Source: Bradyrhizobium arachidis (GTDB lineage Bacteria; Pseudomonadota; Alphaproteobacteria; Rhizobiales; Xanthobacteraceae). From it: DNA of 64,000 nucleotides. The translations under genes were made by a program, and so were the position numbers. Positions 18,222 to 26,492 of this stretch are shown here, piece after piece. The stretch lies in assembly GCF_024758505.1 (NCBI RefSeq), contig NZ_CP077970.1, positions 7,998,001 to 8,062,000 of the forward strand, read 5' to 3'. Numbering within the stretch: the stretch's first letter is position 1; the number at the start of each line of letters is the position of its first letter. The notes under the pieces are model-generated. The model searched no databases and was not told where the DNA came from. It saw only the letters and a program-made list of their open reading frames with translations.

Positions 18222-18560
18222 CTAATCGTCCTCATCGTAATAGGGTTGCGGCGGGGGCCGCAGCGGCGGCGCTCTGTTATATTGTGGCGGCGCCGCCCGT
18301 CCGCGCGGGATCGGTTGCTGCTGATTGTTGGTTTCGAAGACCGCACGGCAACCATTCGAGAGCTGCGGCGTATTCTGCCGCAGGCACGCGACGATGCGGT
18401 TCACGTCGGGGATCTCTGAGCTGCACAGACGCCAGACATCGGGCGTGCAGGCCATCTGCTGTTCCATGGTGCCGCGGTATTCCTGCGCGGAGGCGGCGCT
18501 CTGCGCGAGGATGCCGCCGATGATGAGCGCCACACCCAGCGCAATCCGCCCTGTTCGCAT
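18222..18560 (-). CDS. Secreted cysteine-rich-repeat hypothetical protein (112 aa)
   Basis: Signal peptide (about 1-25, ending ASA-QE) followed by a four-cysteine module: CTPDVWRLCSSEIPD, then VACLRQNTPQLSNGCRAVF. This spacing resembles the cysteine-rich repeat of GLG1-like proteins, which appears as single-module periplasmic proteins in Rhizobiales. The C-terminus is Pro/Gln-rich and ends in acidic YYDEDD. ATG at 18560 has AAGGA 8 nt upstream. Function unknown. Confidence 0.75.
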   Translation of the reverse strand: MRTGRIALGVALIIGGILAQSAASAQEYRGTMEQQMACTPDVWRLCSSEIPDVNRIVACLRQNTPQLSNGCRAVFETNNQQQPIPRGRAAPPQYNRAPPLRPPPQPYYDEDD

Positions 18561-18664
18561 GTTCCAGGTCCTTCCGGTTCACCAAATGCTGCTCAATCAA
18601 TGAGGCACCGGAAGGTTCTGGACCAACAACTAAACGTGAAAGCAGAACGCGCCGCGTTTGGAAC

Positions 18665-19654
18665 CTATTCCACCTTGCCGATCTTCTTCACCGCCGCGAT
18701 CAGCCGCGCACTGTCCTCCTTGACGAATTTGGCAAACTCCGGCGCATCCTGATAGGCGACGAGACTGCCCGACGCCTCGAACGTCTTGATGACCTCGGGA
18801 CTCTTCATCACCTGCGCCATCGCTTCGCGGAGCCGGGTGACGATCGGCGCGGGCAGCGCGCTCTGCCCGAACACGCCGGCCCAGATATACATTTCGACGT
18901 CCTTGTAGCCGAGCTCCTGGAAGGTCGGCACATCAGGGAAGCTCGCGATGCGTTGCGCCCCGCAATTGCCGAGCACGCGCAGCTTGCCGTCATCGACTTG
19001 CGGCTTCAGCGTGCCGGGTGCCGCCGCGATCGCCTGCACCGTGCCGCTGAGGATCGCCGTCAGCGCAGGGCCCGCGCCGCGGAACGGCACGTGCAGCAAT
19101 TTGATGTCGGCGCTGCTCGCGAACATCTCCATCGCCACATGCAGCGTGCCGTAAGGACCGGACGAGCCATAGGTGATCTGTCCCGGACGCTTCTTTGCAT
19201 CAGTGACGAAATCCTGCACCGTCTTCCACGGCGCCGATGCCGGCACCGCAAGCAGCGTGGGATCGGCGAGCACGCGCGCGATCGGCGCGAATTGCGAGAC
19301 TTCATAGGCGACGGGACGATCGAACAGCCGATCGGCCTCGGGCAGCACTGCGAGCGAGGACAGCGTCATCAGAAGCGTGTGGCCGTCCGGCTCGGCGCGA
19401 GCCGCCGCCGCATTACCGACGGAGCCGCCGCCACCGCCGGCGCGATTGTCGACGATGACGGCCTTGCCGAGGATGCGCTCCAGCGCGAGCGCGACCGGGC
19501 GCGCGGCAAGATCGGCCTGGCCGCCGGCCGGAAACGGCACGATCATGGTGATGTTTCGCGAGGGATAGGCGCCTTGCGCGAAGCTGGTGCGTGAAAGCGC
19601 GGTTTGAGCCAGCGGCAGCATTGCCGCCGCGCGCAGGAGATCGCGTCGATTCAT
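18665..19654 (-). CDS. Bug-type tripartite tricarboxylate transporter solute-binding protein
   Basis: 329 residues. N-terminal MNRRDLLRAAAMLPLA carries a twin-arginine-like signal. The mature start YPSRNITMIVPFPAGGQADLAAR and the later VIVDNRAGGGGGSVG are hallmark Bug/TctC ligand-pocket segments, and SSGPYGTLHVAMEMF matches the second lobe. It captures a carboxylate in the periplasm. No TctA/TctB permease genes are nearby, so it is an orphan binding protein, as is common for this expanded family. ATG at 19654 has GGGAGGGG 7 nt upstream. Confidence 0.92.
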   Translation of the reverse strand: MNRRDLLRAAAMLPLAQTALSRTSFAQGAYPSRNITMIVPFPAGGQADLAARPVALALERILGKAVIVDNRAGGGGGSVGNAAAARAEPDGHTLLMTLSSLAVLPEADRLFDRPVAYEVSQFAPIARVLADPTLLAVPASAPWKTVQDFVTDAKKRPGQITYGSSGPYGTLHVAMEMFASSADIKLLHVPFRGAGPALTAILSGTVQAIAAAPGTLKPQVDDGKLRVLGNCGAQRIASFPDVPTFQELGYKDVEMYIWAGVFGQSALPAPIVTRLREAMAQVMKSPEVIKTFEASGSLVAYQDAPEFAKFVKEDSARLIAAVKKIGKVE

Positions 19655-19700
19655 CGGATAGCCCCTCCCTCATTTCTTCTTGTTGCGGACGATAGCCTAA

Positions 19701-19800
19701 AGCATGATCCGGAAAAGTGCGCAGCGGTTTTCCGAAAAGATCATGCTCAAACAAAGAGCTAAGGCGCGATGACGATTCAACCTGGAATCATCGCGCCTTA
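19701..19800. repeat. Composite intergenic palindromes (GAGCATGATC type, copy 2, plus 13-bp inverted repeat)
   Basis: 19701-19748 is the second copy of the GAGCATGATC palindrome, in opposite orientation to the one at 14164. Eleven bases on, TAAGGCGCGATGA (19760-19772) pairs perfectly with TCATCGCGCCTTA (19788-19800). Together they fill most of the gap upstream of the Bug gene and look like a single mobile or structured unit. Confidence 0.85.
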
Positions 19801-19944
19801 GCGCAGCGATGCCTGTGAACAAAGGTATCTCTGTGCCGCCTCGATGCGGCGCCGAGCGGCCTGTTTACCTGACGTTATCCCTGTCCGCGCGCGCAGCGGA
19901 ACGTTGCTTGATGCCTGGCGGTTAGCCGGCTGGGAGTATGTGGG

Positions 19945-20208
19945 ATGAACGAGCTTGGCACCATCGACGGCGCCCTCGACGAGATGCTGGTCAATCTCGC
20001 AGGGATCGTGCTGCGGCTTTCAAGTCCGGCCATTACGAACACGCCGGACACTCGGCAGGCGCTGGCGCGCTCCGTCCATCAATATGCGGTCTGCGCATCG
20101 CGCTCTGCCGATCCGCGCGTGCACGCGTTGAAGGCACAGTTGGAAGCGACGTTGAAGCCACGTTTGCGGGTCATCGTGAGCAATGGAGCCAAATCGAAGG
20201 TGCCGTAG
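19945..20208 (+). CDS. Hypothetical protein (87 aa) ending in a REP
   Basis: 87 residues, hydrophilic and helical: MNELGTIDGALDEMLVNLAG, then a middle part with one cysteine (YAVCASRSADPR) and a basic tail LKPRLRVIVSNGAKSKVP. No known family recognised. Its TAG stop (20206-20208) is supplied by the GTAG of the REP that begins at 20204, so the last residues may not be ancestral. Ribosome site is weak (GTGGG just before the ATG). Confidence 0.55.
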   Translation: MNELGTIDGALDEMLVNLAGIVLRLSSPAITNTPDTRQALARSVHQYAVCASRSADPRVHALKAQLEATLKPRLRVIVSNGAKSKVP

Positions 20209-20807
20209 GGTGGGCAAAGCGAAGCGTGCCCACCATCATTCGCCAAACTGCCCTGCAATTTCCCGCATGTTCCCTCCCCAATCAGCAGCAAGAACGCCCT
20301 GCTCCACGTAACGACGAAAGCTGCTGTATGGCCAGTCGCTCACGCGCGACACGTGACCATGCTTTACCGGATTGAAGTGAATGTAGTCGACGTGCCGCTC
20401 CAGATCCGCATCATCGCGTATCGCATGTTCCCAGTAGCGACGCTGCCAGATGCCCTTCTTACGCTTGACCACCTTGCTTATCGAACGCGACCGAGCCTCC
20501 AAGCCTCGTGAAAAGCCGCTCTTGATCAGGCTCCATCGTGACGAGAAATCGCTGTCGTTCTCAGGAAGCTCCCAGATCGCGTGAAGATGGTCTGGCAGGA
20601 TGCAGATAGCGATTGTCTCGAACGGGCTCCGTTGCTGAGCCGCACGATACGTCTTCCTGAGGCGATCGATCTCATCCACAAGCAAAGTGCTCGATCGGTC
20701 TGCGAGAACGATCGTGAAGAAGACCTTGCCCGTTGCTCGACGGTACTGAGGCATCTGTTGGTTTGTCAACGAAAGTGGTGGGCACGCTTCGCTTTGCCCA
20801 CCCTACG
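20204..20807. mobile_element. REP-RAYT unit: transposase gene bracketed by 32-bp inverted REPs
   Basis: 20204-20235 and 20776-20807 are perfect 32-bp inverted repeats, both starting CGTAGGGTGGGCA from the outside. Between them lies one Y1/HUH transposase gene. Each repeat is also internally palindromic (GGTGGGCA...TGCCCACC). Unlike insertion sequences, no target duplication is seen. This matches the REPtron layout known for REP-associated tyrosine transposases. Confidence 0.9.
20236..20754 (-). CDS. REP-associated tyrosine transposase (RAYT, Y1 HUH family)
   Basis: 172 residues from ATG 20754 (a TTG at 20769 would add five). The HUH motif is HLH in CILPDHLHAIWELPE, the catalytic tyrosine is in HVDYIHFNPVKHGHV, and GIWQRRYWEH is the conserved RAYT segment. 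RAYTs nick single-stranded REP hairpins 3' of GTAG and are usually domesticated single-copy genes. The stop codon directly abuts the left REP. All key residues are present, so the enzyme may be active. Confidence 0.92.
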   Translation of the reverse strand: MPQYRRATGKVFFTIVLADRSSTLLVDEIDRLRKTYRAAQQRSPFETIAICILPDHLHAIWELPENDSDFSSRWSLIKSGFSRGLEARSRSISKVVKRKKGIWQRRYWEHAIRDDADLERHVDYIHFNPVKHGHVSRVSDWPYSSFRRYVEQGVLAADWGGNMREIAGQFGE

Positions 20808-21747
20808 AAGTCTTCGACGTTTTGGCACCCGACTTCGGGCGCCGCTTGCAGGTGAGCGGCAACTTTGCGGCAAGGAAGTCCGCGAGCACCTCGACGCGAA
20901 GAGGACGCGGGCCGCCGGGCGGCATCACCAGATGCACGGCGCCTTCCGCCTGCTTCCAGTCCTTCAGGATCACCTCGACCTCGCCGGAGGCAATCGCTTC
21001 ACCGACGATGAACTCGGGAAGATCGGCGATGCCGAGTCCAGCGACGACCGCAGGCATCACGGCTTCGCCGTTGTTGACGCGAAGCTGCCCCGCCGGCCGC
21101 ACGCTCGCCTGTTCGCCAGCAGCGTTGGTGTAGTGCCAGACATTCGGCGTGGAGAGATAGGCGTAGCTGAAGCATTTGTGCTCGGCGAGGTGCATCGGAT
21201 GCGTCGGCCGCCCCTGGCGCTTGAGATAGGACGGCGCCGCCACCGTGTAGCGCGGCATGGTGAAGAGCCGCCGCGCGATCAGCGAAGAGTCCGGCAGCCG
21301 CGCGATGCGCAGCGCCGCGTCAAAACCATCGCCGATCAGATCGACGGTCGCATCGCTTAAGTGCAGGTCGACCGACACCTCCGGATAGGCCTGGAAGAAT
21401 TCCGGCAGCAGCGGCGCCACCGCCTTCACCCCGAACGTCATCGGCACCGCGAGGCGCACGAGGCCGCGCGGTGCGACCGACTGCGCCAGCGCCTCGTTCT
21501 CCGCGGCCTCGCCATCGGCGAGCAGGCGCGCCGCCCGGTCGGCGAGTTTGTGCCCGGCATCGGTCAGCGCAAGCCGGCGTGAGGTGCGGTTGAAGAGCCG
21601 CGCGCCCAGCCGCTCTTCCAGCCGCGTCACCGCCTTGGAGACCGTCGCCTTGGACATTCCAAGTTCGCCGGCGGCGGCCGCAAACGACCGTAATTCCACG
21701 ACTTTTGCGAAAATCGCGAGCGCCTCGAAATCCGGGAGTTTTGCCAT
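20803..21747 (-). CDS. LysR-family regulator of the divergent SDR-pirin-wrbA operon
   Basis: 314 residues: N-terminal winged helix (LAIFAKVVELRSFAAAAGELGMSKATVSKAVTRLEERLGARLFNRTSR, split over residues 10-58) and a type-2 periplasmic-binding effector domain. AP-rich PGGPRPLRVEVLADFLAAKLP near the end is typical of the CrgA/DsdC-like branch. It is transcribed away from an SDR gene across a 117-base gap, so it probably controls that operon. Its stop TAG lies within the right REP of the RAYT unit, and the basic Lys/Ser tail (RRPKSGAKTSKTS) may be altered. Confidence 0.9.
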   Translation of the reverse strand: MAKLPDFEALAIFAKVVELRSFAAAAGELGMSKATVSKAVTRLEERLGARLFNRTSRRLALTDAGHKLADRAARLLADGEAAENEALAQSVAPRGLVRLAVPMTFGVKAVAPLLPEFFQAYPEVSVDLHLSDATVDLIGDGFDAALRIARLPDSSLIARRLFTMPRYTVAAPSYLKRQGRPTHPMHLAEHKCFSYAYLSTPNVWHYTNAAGEQASVRPAGQLRVNNGEAVMPAVVAGLGIADLPEFIVGEAIASGEVEVILKDWKQAEGAVHLVMPPGGPRPLRVEVLADFLAAKLPLTCKRRPKSGAKTSKTS

Positions 21748-21774
21748 GGGAACCGTCCGTCAGATGAATTTACA

Positions 21775-21789
21775 GAAACAATGCGTTTC
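21775..21789. promoter_or_regulatory. Inverted repeat GAAAC-N5-GTTTC, candidate LysR box
   Basis: Short dyad in the divergent LysR/SDR promoter region, 28 bases from the LysR start and 76 from the SDR start. A second GTTTC follows at 21794. Placement fits a regulator site; it lacks the textbook T-N11-A context on inspection, so this is tentative. Confidence 0.4.
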
Positions 21790-21864
21790 GACAGTTTCTA
21801 TTTCTATACCACAGGCGGAGGCTTATCCAAGAGCCATCAGGAATTCAGGAACTGGAGAAATCCA

Positions 21865-22617
21865 ATGACCAAGAAGCTCTCAGGCAAGGTTGCCCTCGTC
21901 ACCGGCGGCTCGCGCGGCATTGGTGCTGCGTCCGCCCGCGCCCTCGCCGATGAAGGCGCCGACGTCGCCATCAGCTATGTCGCCTCGCCCGACAAGGCCG
22001 AAGCCGTGGTCGCGGAATTGACCGCCAAGGGCGTCAAGGCGCGCGCTTACAAGGCAGACCAGGCTTCTTCCGTTGAAGTCGACCAACTCGTGAAGGATGT
22101 CGCGAAGGATTTCGGCCGTCTCGACATTCTCATCAATAATGCAGGCGTTGCCGTCGGTGGGCCGATTGGTGACGCCAACACGGATACCGCGGCGCTGGTC
22201 CGCCAGGACGCCATCAACGTGCACGGCGTGATCACCGCGATCAGAACGGCGTCGAAGCTGATGGATGACGGTGGACGCATCGTCACCATCGGCTCGGGCA
22301 TCGCCAGCCGCGCCTCGTTCCCGGGCCTTGCCGATTACGCCGCCACCAAGGCTGCGGTCGTCGGCTACTCGAAGGGCGCAGCGCGCGACCTCGGGCCACG
22401 CGGCATCACGGTGAACGTGCTGCAGCCCGGCTCGATCGATACCGACATGAATCCGAAGGACGGCGGCGATTTTGCCGAAGCCCAGCGCACCCAGCACGCG
22501 CTGCAGCGTTTCGGCACTGCTGAAGAAATCGCAGCCGGTGTTGTCTTCCTCGCAAGCCCCGAAGCCTCGTTCGTGACAGGCACGGTGCTCAACGTTGATG
22601 GCGGCTTTGGCGCCTGA
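21865..22617 (+). CDS. Short-chain dehydrogenase/reductase (SDR, FabG-like)
   Basis: 250 residues. Classical SDR motifs: cofactor loop TGGSRGIGAAS (about 14-24), NNAG (about 90), catalytic Ser in IVTIGSGIAS, and YAATK (Tyr/Lys), with the terminal FVTGTVLNVDGGFGA. NADPH preference is suggested by the Arg after the glycine-rich loop. Probably reduces a carbonyl on a small or quinone-like compound given its operon partners pirin and WrbA. ATG at 21865 has GGAG 7 nt upstream; an earlier in-frame ATG at 21781 lies in the promoter. Confidence 0.92.
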   Translation: MTKKLSGKVALVTGGSRGIGAASARALADEGADVAISYVASPDKAEAVVAELTAKGVKARAYKADQASSVEVDQLVKDVAKDFGRLDILINNAGVAVGGPIGDANTDTAALVRQDAINVHGVITAIRTASKLMDDGGRIVTIGSGIASRASFPGLADYAATKAAVVGYSKGAARDLGPRGITVNVLQPGSIDTDMNPKDGGDFAEAQRTQHALQRFGTAEEIAAGVVFLASPEASFVTGTVLNVDGGFGA

Positions 22618-22654
22618 TCGACACGACATTCATTCAGTTGAAGGAACTATTCCC

Positions 22655-23353
22655 ATGATCGAACTCAGACCCTTTGCAAAGCTCGGCGGCGCCGATCACG
22701 GCTGGCTCAAGGCCAAGCATCACTTCTCCTTCGCGAGCTACTATGACCCCGCCAATGTGAGCCATGGGTCCTTGCGCGTATGGAATGACGACGAGATCGC
22801 GCCGAACACGGGCTTTCCCGCCCATCCGCACGCCAACATGGAAATCATCACCTATGTGCGCGAGGGCGCAATCACCCACCAAGACAGCCTCGGCAACAAG
22901 GGCCGGACCGAAGCGGGCGATGTGCAGGTGATGAGCGCCGGCAGCGGCATCCGTCACTCCGAATACAATCTCGAGCCGACCAAGACGAAAATCTTCCAGA
23001 TCTGGATTGAGCCGACCGCGCGCGGCGGCCAGCCCACCTGGGGCTCAAAGCCGTTCCCGAAGGCGGACCGCTCCGGCAAGCTGGTGACGATTGCGAGCGG
23101 CGACGAGAACGATACGGACGCGCTGCCGATCCGCGCCAATGCCCGCGTGCTCGCCACCACGCTGAAGGCCGGCGAGAGCGCCGAATACGCCCCGCAGAAG
23201 TCGCGGCACCTTTATCTGGTGCCGGCGGCAGGCGCGATCGAGATCAACGGCGTGCGCGTCAATGCCCGCGACGGCGCCGCGATCCGCGACGAGGACAGTT
23301 TGAAGATCACGGCTCTGGAGGATTCCGAGCTGGTGCTCGTCGACGCGGCATAA
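22655..23353 (+). CDS. Pirin-family bicupin protein
   Basis: 232 residues. Metal ligands of the N-terminal cupin are visible: His pair in FPAHPHANMEIITYV, and His/Glu in GSGIRHSEYN. The C-terminal cupin is shorter (YLVPAAGAIEINGVRV). Bacterial pirins (YhhW type) act as quercetin 2,3-dioxygenases or redox-sensing regulators. ATG at 22655 has AAGGAA 8 nt upstream, 37 bases after the SDR stop, so it is the second gene of the operon. Confidence 0.92.
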   Translation: MIELRPFAKLGGADHGWLKAKHHFSFASYYDPANVSHGSLRVWNDDEIAPNTGFPAHPHANMEIITYVREGAITHQDSLGNKGRTEAGDVQVMSAGSGIRHSEYNLEPTKTKIFQIWIEPTARGGQPTWGSKPFPKADRSGKLVTIASGDENDTDALPIRANARVLATTLKAGESAEYAPQKSRHLYLVPAAGAIEINGVRVNARDGAAIRDEDSLKITALEDSELVLVDAA

Positions 23354-23363
23354 CCCCACACAG

Positions 23364-23393
23364 CGTCATGCCCGGCGCGATCCGGGCATGACG
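23364..23393. repeat. Perfect 12-bp hairpin between pirin and wrbA
   Basis: CGTCATGCCCGG - CGCGAT - CCGGGCATGACG. It shares its outer half with the arms of the palindrome at 3663-3748. No T-run; it could modulate operon mRNA stability or be a repeat remnant. Confidence 0.8.
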
Positions 23394-23442
23394 ACTAAAA
23401 TCATTCGAACAACTCACGACTTCAATTCAACGGAGACCACCC

Positions 23443-24042
23443 ATGGCTAAAGTTCTCGTTCTCTACTATTCCGCCTACGGCCACATCGAAGCGATGGCGA
23501 ATGCGGTTGCCGAAGGCGCGCGCGAAGCCGGCGCGACCGTCGACATCAAGCGCGTGCCCGAGCTCGTGCCGGCCGAAGTCGCAAAGGCATCGTATTACAA
23601 GGTCGACCAGGCTGCGCCCGTCGCCAAGATCGATGACCTCGCGAATTACGACGCGATCATCGTCGGCACCGGCACCCGCTTCGGACGGATGTCCTCGCAG
23701 ATGGCGAACTTCCTGGACCAGGCCGGCGGGCTCTGGGCCAAGGGCGCGTTGCACGGCAAGGTCGGCGGCGCATTCACGTCAAGCGCGACCCAGCATGGCG
23801 GCCAGGAGACCACCCTGTTCTCGATCATCACCAACCTCCTGCATTTCGGCATGGTCGTGGTCGGCCTGAATTACGGCTTTGCCGGCCAGATGAAGCTCGA
23901 CGAGGTCACGGGCGGCGCGCCCTATGGCGCCACCACCATCACCGGCGGCGACGGCAGCCGCCAGCCCAGCGCCAACGAGCTCGCCGGTGCGCGCTATCAA
24001 GGACGCGTGATCGCGGAGACCGCGAACAAACTGCATGGCTGA
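23443..24042 (+). CDS. wrbA: NAD(P)H:quinone oxidoreductase WrbA (type IV)
   Basis: 199-residue flavodoxin-fold FMN enzyme. Phosphate loop [12 protein letters not shown] (about 8-19), [22 protein letters not shown] in the middle, [12 protein letters not shown] and the conserved C-terminal [20 protein letters not shown] identify WrbA. It reduces quinones by two electrons, avoiding radical formation. ATG at 23443 has GGAG 7 nt upstream. It follows pirin on the same strand after a 12-bp hairpin and is probably in the LysR-controlled regulon. Confidence 0.95.
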   Translation: MAKVLVLYYSAYGHIEAMANAVAEGAREAGATVDIKRVPELVPAEVAKASYYKVDQAAPVAKIDDLANYDAIIVGTGTRFGRMSSQMANFLDQAGGLWAKGALHGKVGGAFTSSATQHGGQETTLFSIITNLLHFGMVVVGLNYGFAGQMKLDEVTGGAPYGATTITGGDGSRQPSANELAGARYQGRVIAETANKLHG

Positions 24043-24108
24043 TGCGTTCGGGGCGGCATTCTCTTTTGCGGATGCCGCCCCATCTAGCGGTCAGGAGCAC
24101 CCGACGGC

Positions 24109-24246
24109 ATGGCCGTAATTGAAATTCTCATGATGGCGCAGATGATCCGGCGGCCGGCGCAGGCGCTGGCACGGCGCTGGTATTGCCGCAGCCTGTTCCG
24201 CGCCTCGCGCGGCAGGCTGCACTGTACGGGGTGCTCGGGATCGTGA
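24109..24246 (+). CDS. Possible small basic protein (45 aa)
   Basis: A short frame starting MAVIEILMMAQMIRRPAQ and containing three cysteines, two in HCTGCS near the end. An AGGAG lies 11 nt upstream of the ATG, longer than ideal. It sits between wrbA and the convergent Lrp gene. The composition (Arg/Cys-rich) may be chance in GC-rich DNA; no family recognised. Confidence 0.25.
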   Translation: MAVIEILMMAQMIRRPAQALARRWYCRSLFRASRGRLHCTGCSGS

Positions 24247-24256
24247 CGACCTCGCG

Positions 24257-24727
24257 CTAGTCAGGCTTCTTCCTGAGCAGTTCGCGGCCAATCGGGCGAA
24301 CGGCCTCGCTGCGCAGCACGAGCGACGTCGTCACCGCGCCGTATCCTGCGATCCGGTCCACGATCGTCTCAAGGTCTTCCGGCACAGGCACCAGCACCTT
24401 CAGCACAAAGCAGTCCTCGCCAGTCACGCGATGGACCTCGATGATGTTCGGAATCTCAGCGAACTTCTTCAGACAGGTCTTGATGTGTTCATGCGAGGTG
24501 CGCAGCCGGACCAGCGCCATCAGGCCGAGCCCGAGCGCACGCGGATTCACCCTGGCGCCGTAACCTTCGATGATGCCGGCCTCCTCGAGGCGCTTGACGC
24601 GCTCGGAGATTGCCGGCTGCGACAGGCCGACCGCGCGCCCGAGCTCGGACAACGGCACGCGCGCGTTCGCCTGTAGCGCTTCGAGGATCTTCATATCCTT
24701 GCTGTCGACGCTCCCGAAACGATCCAA
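24257..24727 (-). CDS. Lrp/AsnC-family transcriptional regulator
   Basis: 156 residues. N-terminal helix-turn-helix (VDSKDMKILEALQANARVPLSE, then VGLSQPAISERVKRLEEAGII) and a C-terminal RAM ligand domain (VHRVTGEDCFVLKVLVP). The start is taken as TTG at 24727 because GGAG stands 7 nt before it and the protein then begins with the usual LDRFGSVD; the upstream GTG at 24745 lacks a site. Divergent from a small hydrolase gene that it may control. Confidence 0.88.
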   Translation of the reverse strand: MDRFGSVDSKDMKILEALQANARVPLSELGRAVGLSQPAISERVKRLEEAGIIEGYGARVNPRALGLGLMALVRLRTSHEHIKTCLKKFAEIPNIIEVHRVTGEDCFVLKVLVPVPEDLETIVDRIAGYGAVTTSLVLRSEAVRPIGRELLRKKPD

Positions 24728-24848
24728 CCGAACTCTCCATTCCACCTTGAGATCATCGGCGAACGGGCCGCCCCGCCGATGACTTGCCATGTCATGCGTG
24801 ACCCGGACCGTCCACACTGCGCACTCAACCAGATATCACGAGACCAGC

Positions 24849-25391
24849 ATGCGCAAAATGATCACCCTTCCCGGCATCGGCGGCTCCGGTGACGCCCACT
24901 GGCAGACGCGCTGGGAGCGGACAGAGCCTCGCTTCACCCGCTTCGTACCCGCAAGCTGGGATCAACCTGACCTGGACGACTGGGTGCAGGCGCTGGAGCG
25001 CGCCGTGGCTGATAGCGATGAGCCTCCCGTGCTGGTCGCGCACAGCCTCGCCTGCCTGCTGGTGGCACATTGGGCCGCGCGGTCGTCGTCCCCGGTCGCC
25101 GGGGCGTTCCTCGTCTCCGTGCCGAATCCTGATGGACCTGCGTTTCCATCAGCAGCGGCCTCGTTTCGATCCGCGCCATCGGCACCGCTGCGCTTTGCCT
25201 CGCTCATCGTCGCGAGCAGCGACGATCCCTATGGCGATCTTGCTTATATCAGGCAACACGCACGCGACTGGCATGCGGGGCTGGTCACGGTTGGCGCGCT
25301 CGGACACATCAACGCGTCGAGCGGACTTGGCGACTGGGCTCAGGGACGGGGTTTGCTGGAAGCGTTCTGCGCCGGACTTGCGCGCCGATAG
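24849..25391 (+). CDS. RBBP9/YdeN-family alpha/beta hydrolase
   Basis: 180 residues. Starts with MRKMITLPGIGGSGDAHWQTRWE, the family signature; nucleophile serine in VLVAHSLACLLVAHW, acid in LIVASSDDPYGDL and histidine in GALGHINASSGLGDW. These are small serine hydrolases of unknown physiological substrate. Weak ribosome site; a second in-frame ATG at 24858 is possible. It is divergent from the Lrp gene with 121 bases between starts. Confidence 0.85.
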   Translation: MRKMITLPGIGGSGDAHWQTRWERTEPRFTRFVPASWDQPDLDDWVQALERAVADSDEPPVLVAHSLACLLVAHWAARSSSPVAGAFLVSVPNPDGPAFPSAAASFRSAPSAPLRFASLIVASSDDPYGDLAYIRQHARDWHAGLVTVGALGHINASSGLGDWAQGRGLLEAFCAGLARR

Positions 25392-25533
25392 GCCGGCGTC
25401 ATAACCACGGTCTGCAAGCAGCATTGACCCGGCCTTCAGGTGGCGCGGCGGTCTGCCGGAACCCTCTGCACGCCCTTACAAGTCCGGCTTGATCGGATCG
25501 CGGAGCGAATCTTGGAAAGTAGGGGATCGTCTC

Positions 25534-26409
25534 CTATGGGACGCAGGCATTAGGTGGGTTGTCGGTCTGCGCCTGACCGAGAAGCCATATCTCCAATCGC
25601 CTTATCGTCTCGGCACGCGATTTTTGCCCGCCTTTTGTGACGAGGTAATAGCCCTCAGGAAGAGGGACTGTTGCGTCGAGAGCGCGGAGGCGACCGCTCG
25701 CAAGATGGGGCGCAGCATAGGCGAGATCCATCGCAGCTATGCCCGCACCAGCTAGAGCAGCATCCATAGCCTGGGCTCGGGTCTCGACCACGACGCTCCG
25801 ATCGGGTGGATCACCGACCCTACCTGATAAGCGCCACCAACGATTCCAATCGCGAAAGCGCGAGCGCGCGCGGATGACGGTACTATTGCTGGAAAGCTCA
25901 ACGATATGCGGATGTGCGACGGGAAGCAATGTTTCGTTGAACAGGCGAGTTGCCGTGAGGCCTTTCCAATCGCCGAGGCCATGTCGAATAGCACAGTCGA
26001 AGTCTTCGTTCGTAAGATCGATCGTCCGGGTCGTCGTCGAGATCGCCAACTCCACATCGGGGTTCAGGTGTTGCCAATCCGGAAGGCGCGGGATCAACCA
26101 GTGTGAGGCGAACGTTGCAACAGTGCTGATCCTCAGTTGTCCACGCCGGCGCCGAAGGGGTGTCACGGCTGCTTCGATGCGGTCGAGCGCGTCACCCATA
26201 ACCATCAGAAGGGATTCGGCGTCTTCTGTCAGTTTGCCGCATCGACCGACTTGGCGGACGAGCGTGACGCCGAGCTGACGCTCCAATTCTGCAATCCTGT
26301 GCGACAATGCCGACCGCGTCACGCCAAGCACTTCGGCAGCCTTGGATACGCTTGGTGCCTTCTTTAGCGCCGCGAGTGCCTGCAAGCCCCTTGTCGAAGG
26401 TAGATCCAT
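25534..26409 (-). CDS. LysR-family regulator (GcvA-like)
   Basis: 291 residues. MDLPSTRGLQALAALKKAPSVSKAAEVLGVTRSALSHRIAELERQLG forms the winged helix in residues 1-47, and the effector domain includes LRISTVATFASHWLIPRLPDW and DFDCAIRHGLGDW, typical of the GcvA/AmpR branch. ATG at 26409 has GGGGAA 7 nt upstream; the frame continues upstream without support. Divergent from a DinB-family gene 84 bases away, its likely target. Codon use is less GC-biased than neighbours. Confidence 0.87.
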   Translation of the reverse strand: MDLPSTRGLQALAALKKAPSVSKAAEVLGVTRSALSHRIAELERQLGVTLVRQVGRCGKLTEDAESLLMVMGDALDRIEAAVTPLRRRRGQLRISTVATFASHWLIPRLPDWQHLNPDVELAISTTTRTIDLTNEDFDCAIRHGLGDWKGLTATRLFNETLLPVAHPHIVELSSNSTVIRARSRFRDWNRWWRLSGRVGDPPDRSVVVETRAQAMDAALAGAGIAAMDLAYAAPHLASGRLRALDATVPLPEGYYLVTKGGQKSRAETIRRLEIWLLGQAQTDNPPNACVP

Positions 26410-26492
26410 GTCAATGTTCCCCGACACGATGCGTGAATATATCTCACACAATATCCCTTGCGAAGCCGCTACATTCCCGAGCGGAGGTTTGG

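Noticed and set aside
20204..20807. Classical insertion sequence
   Set aside because: No target-site duplication and the transposase is the HUH RAYT type; the repeats are REPs rather than IS termini.
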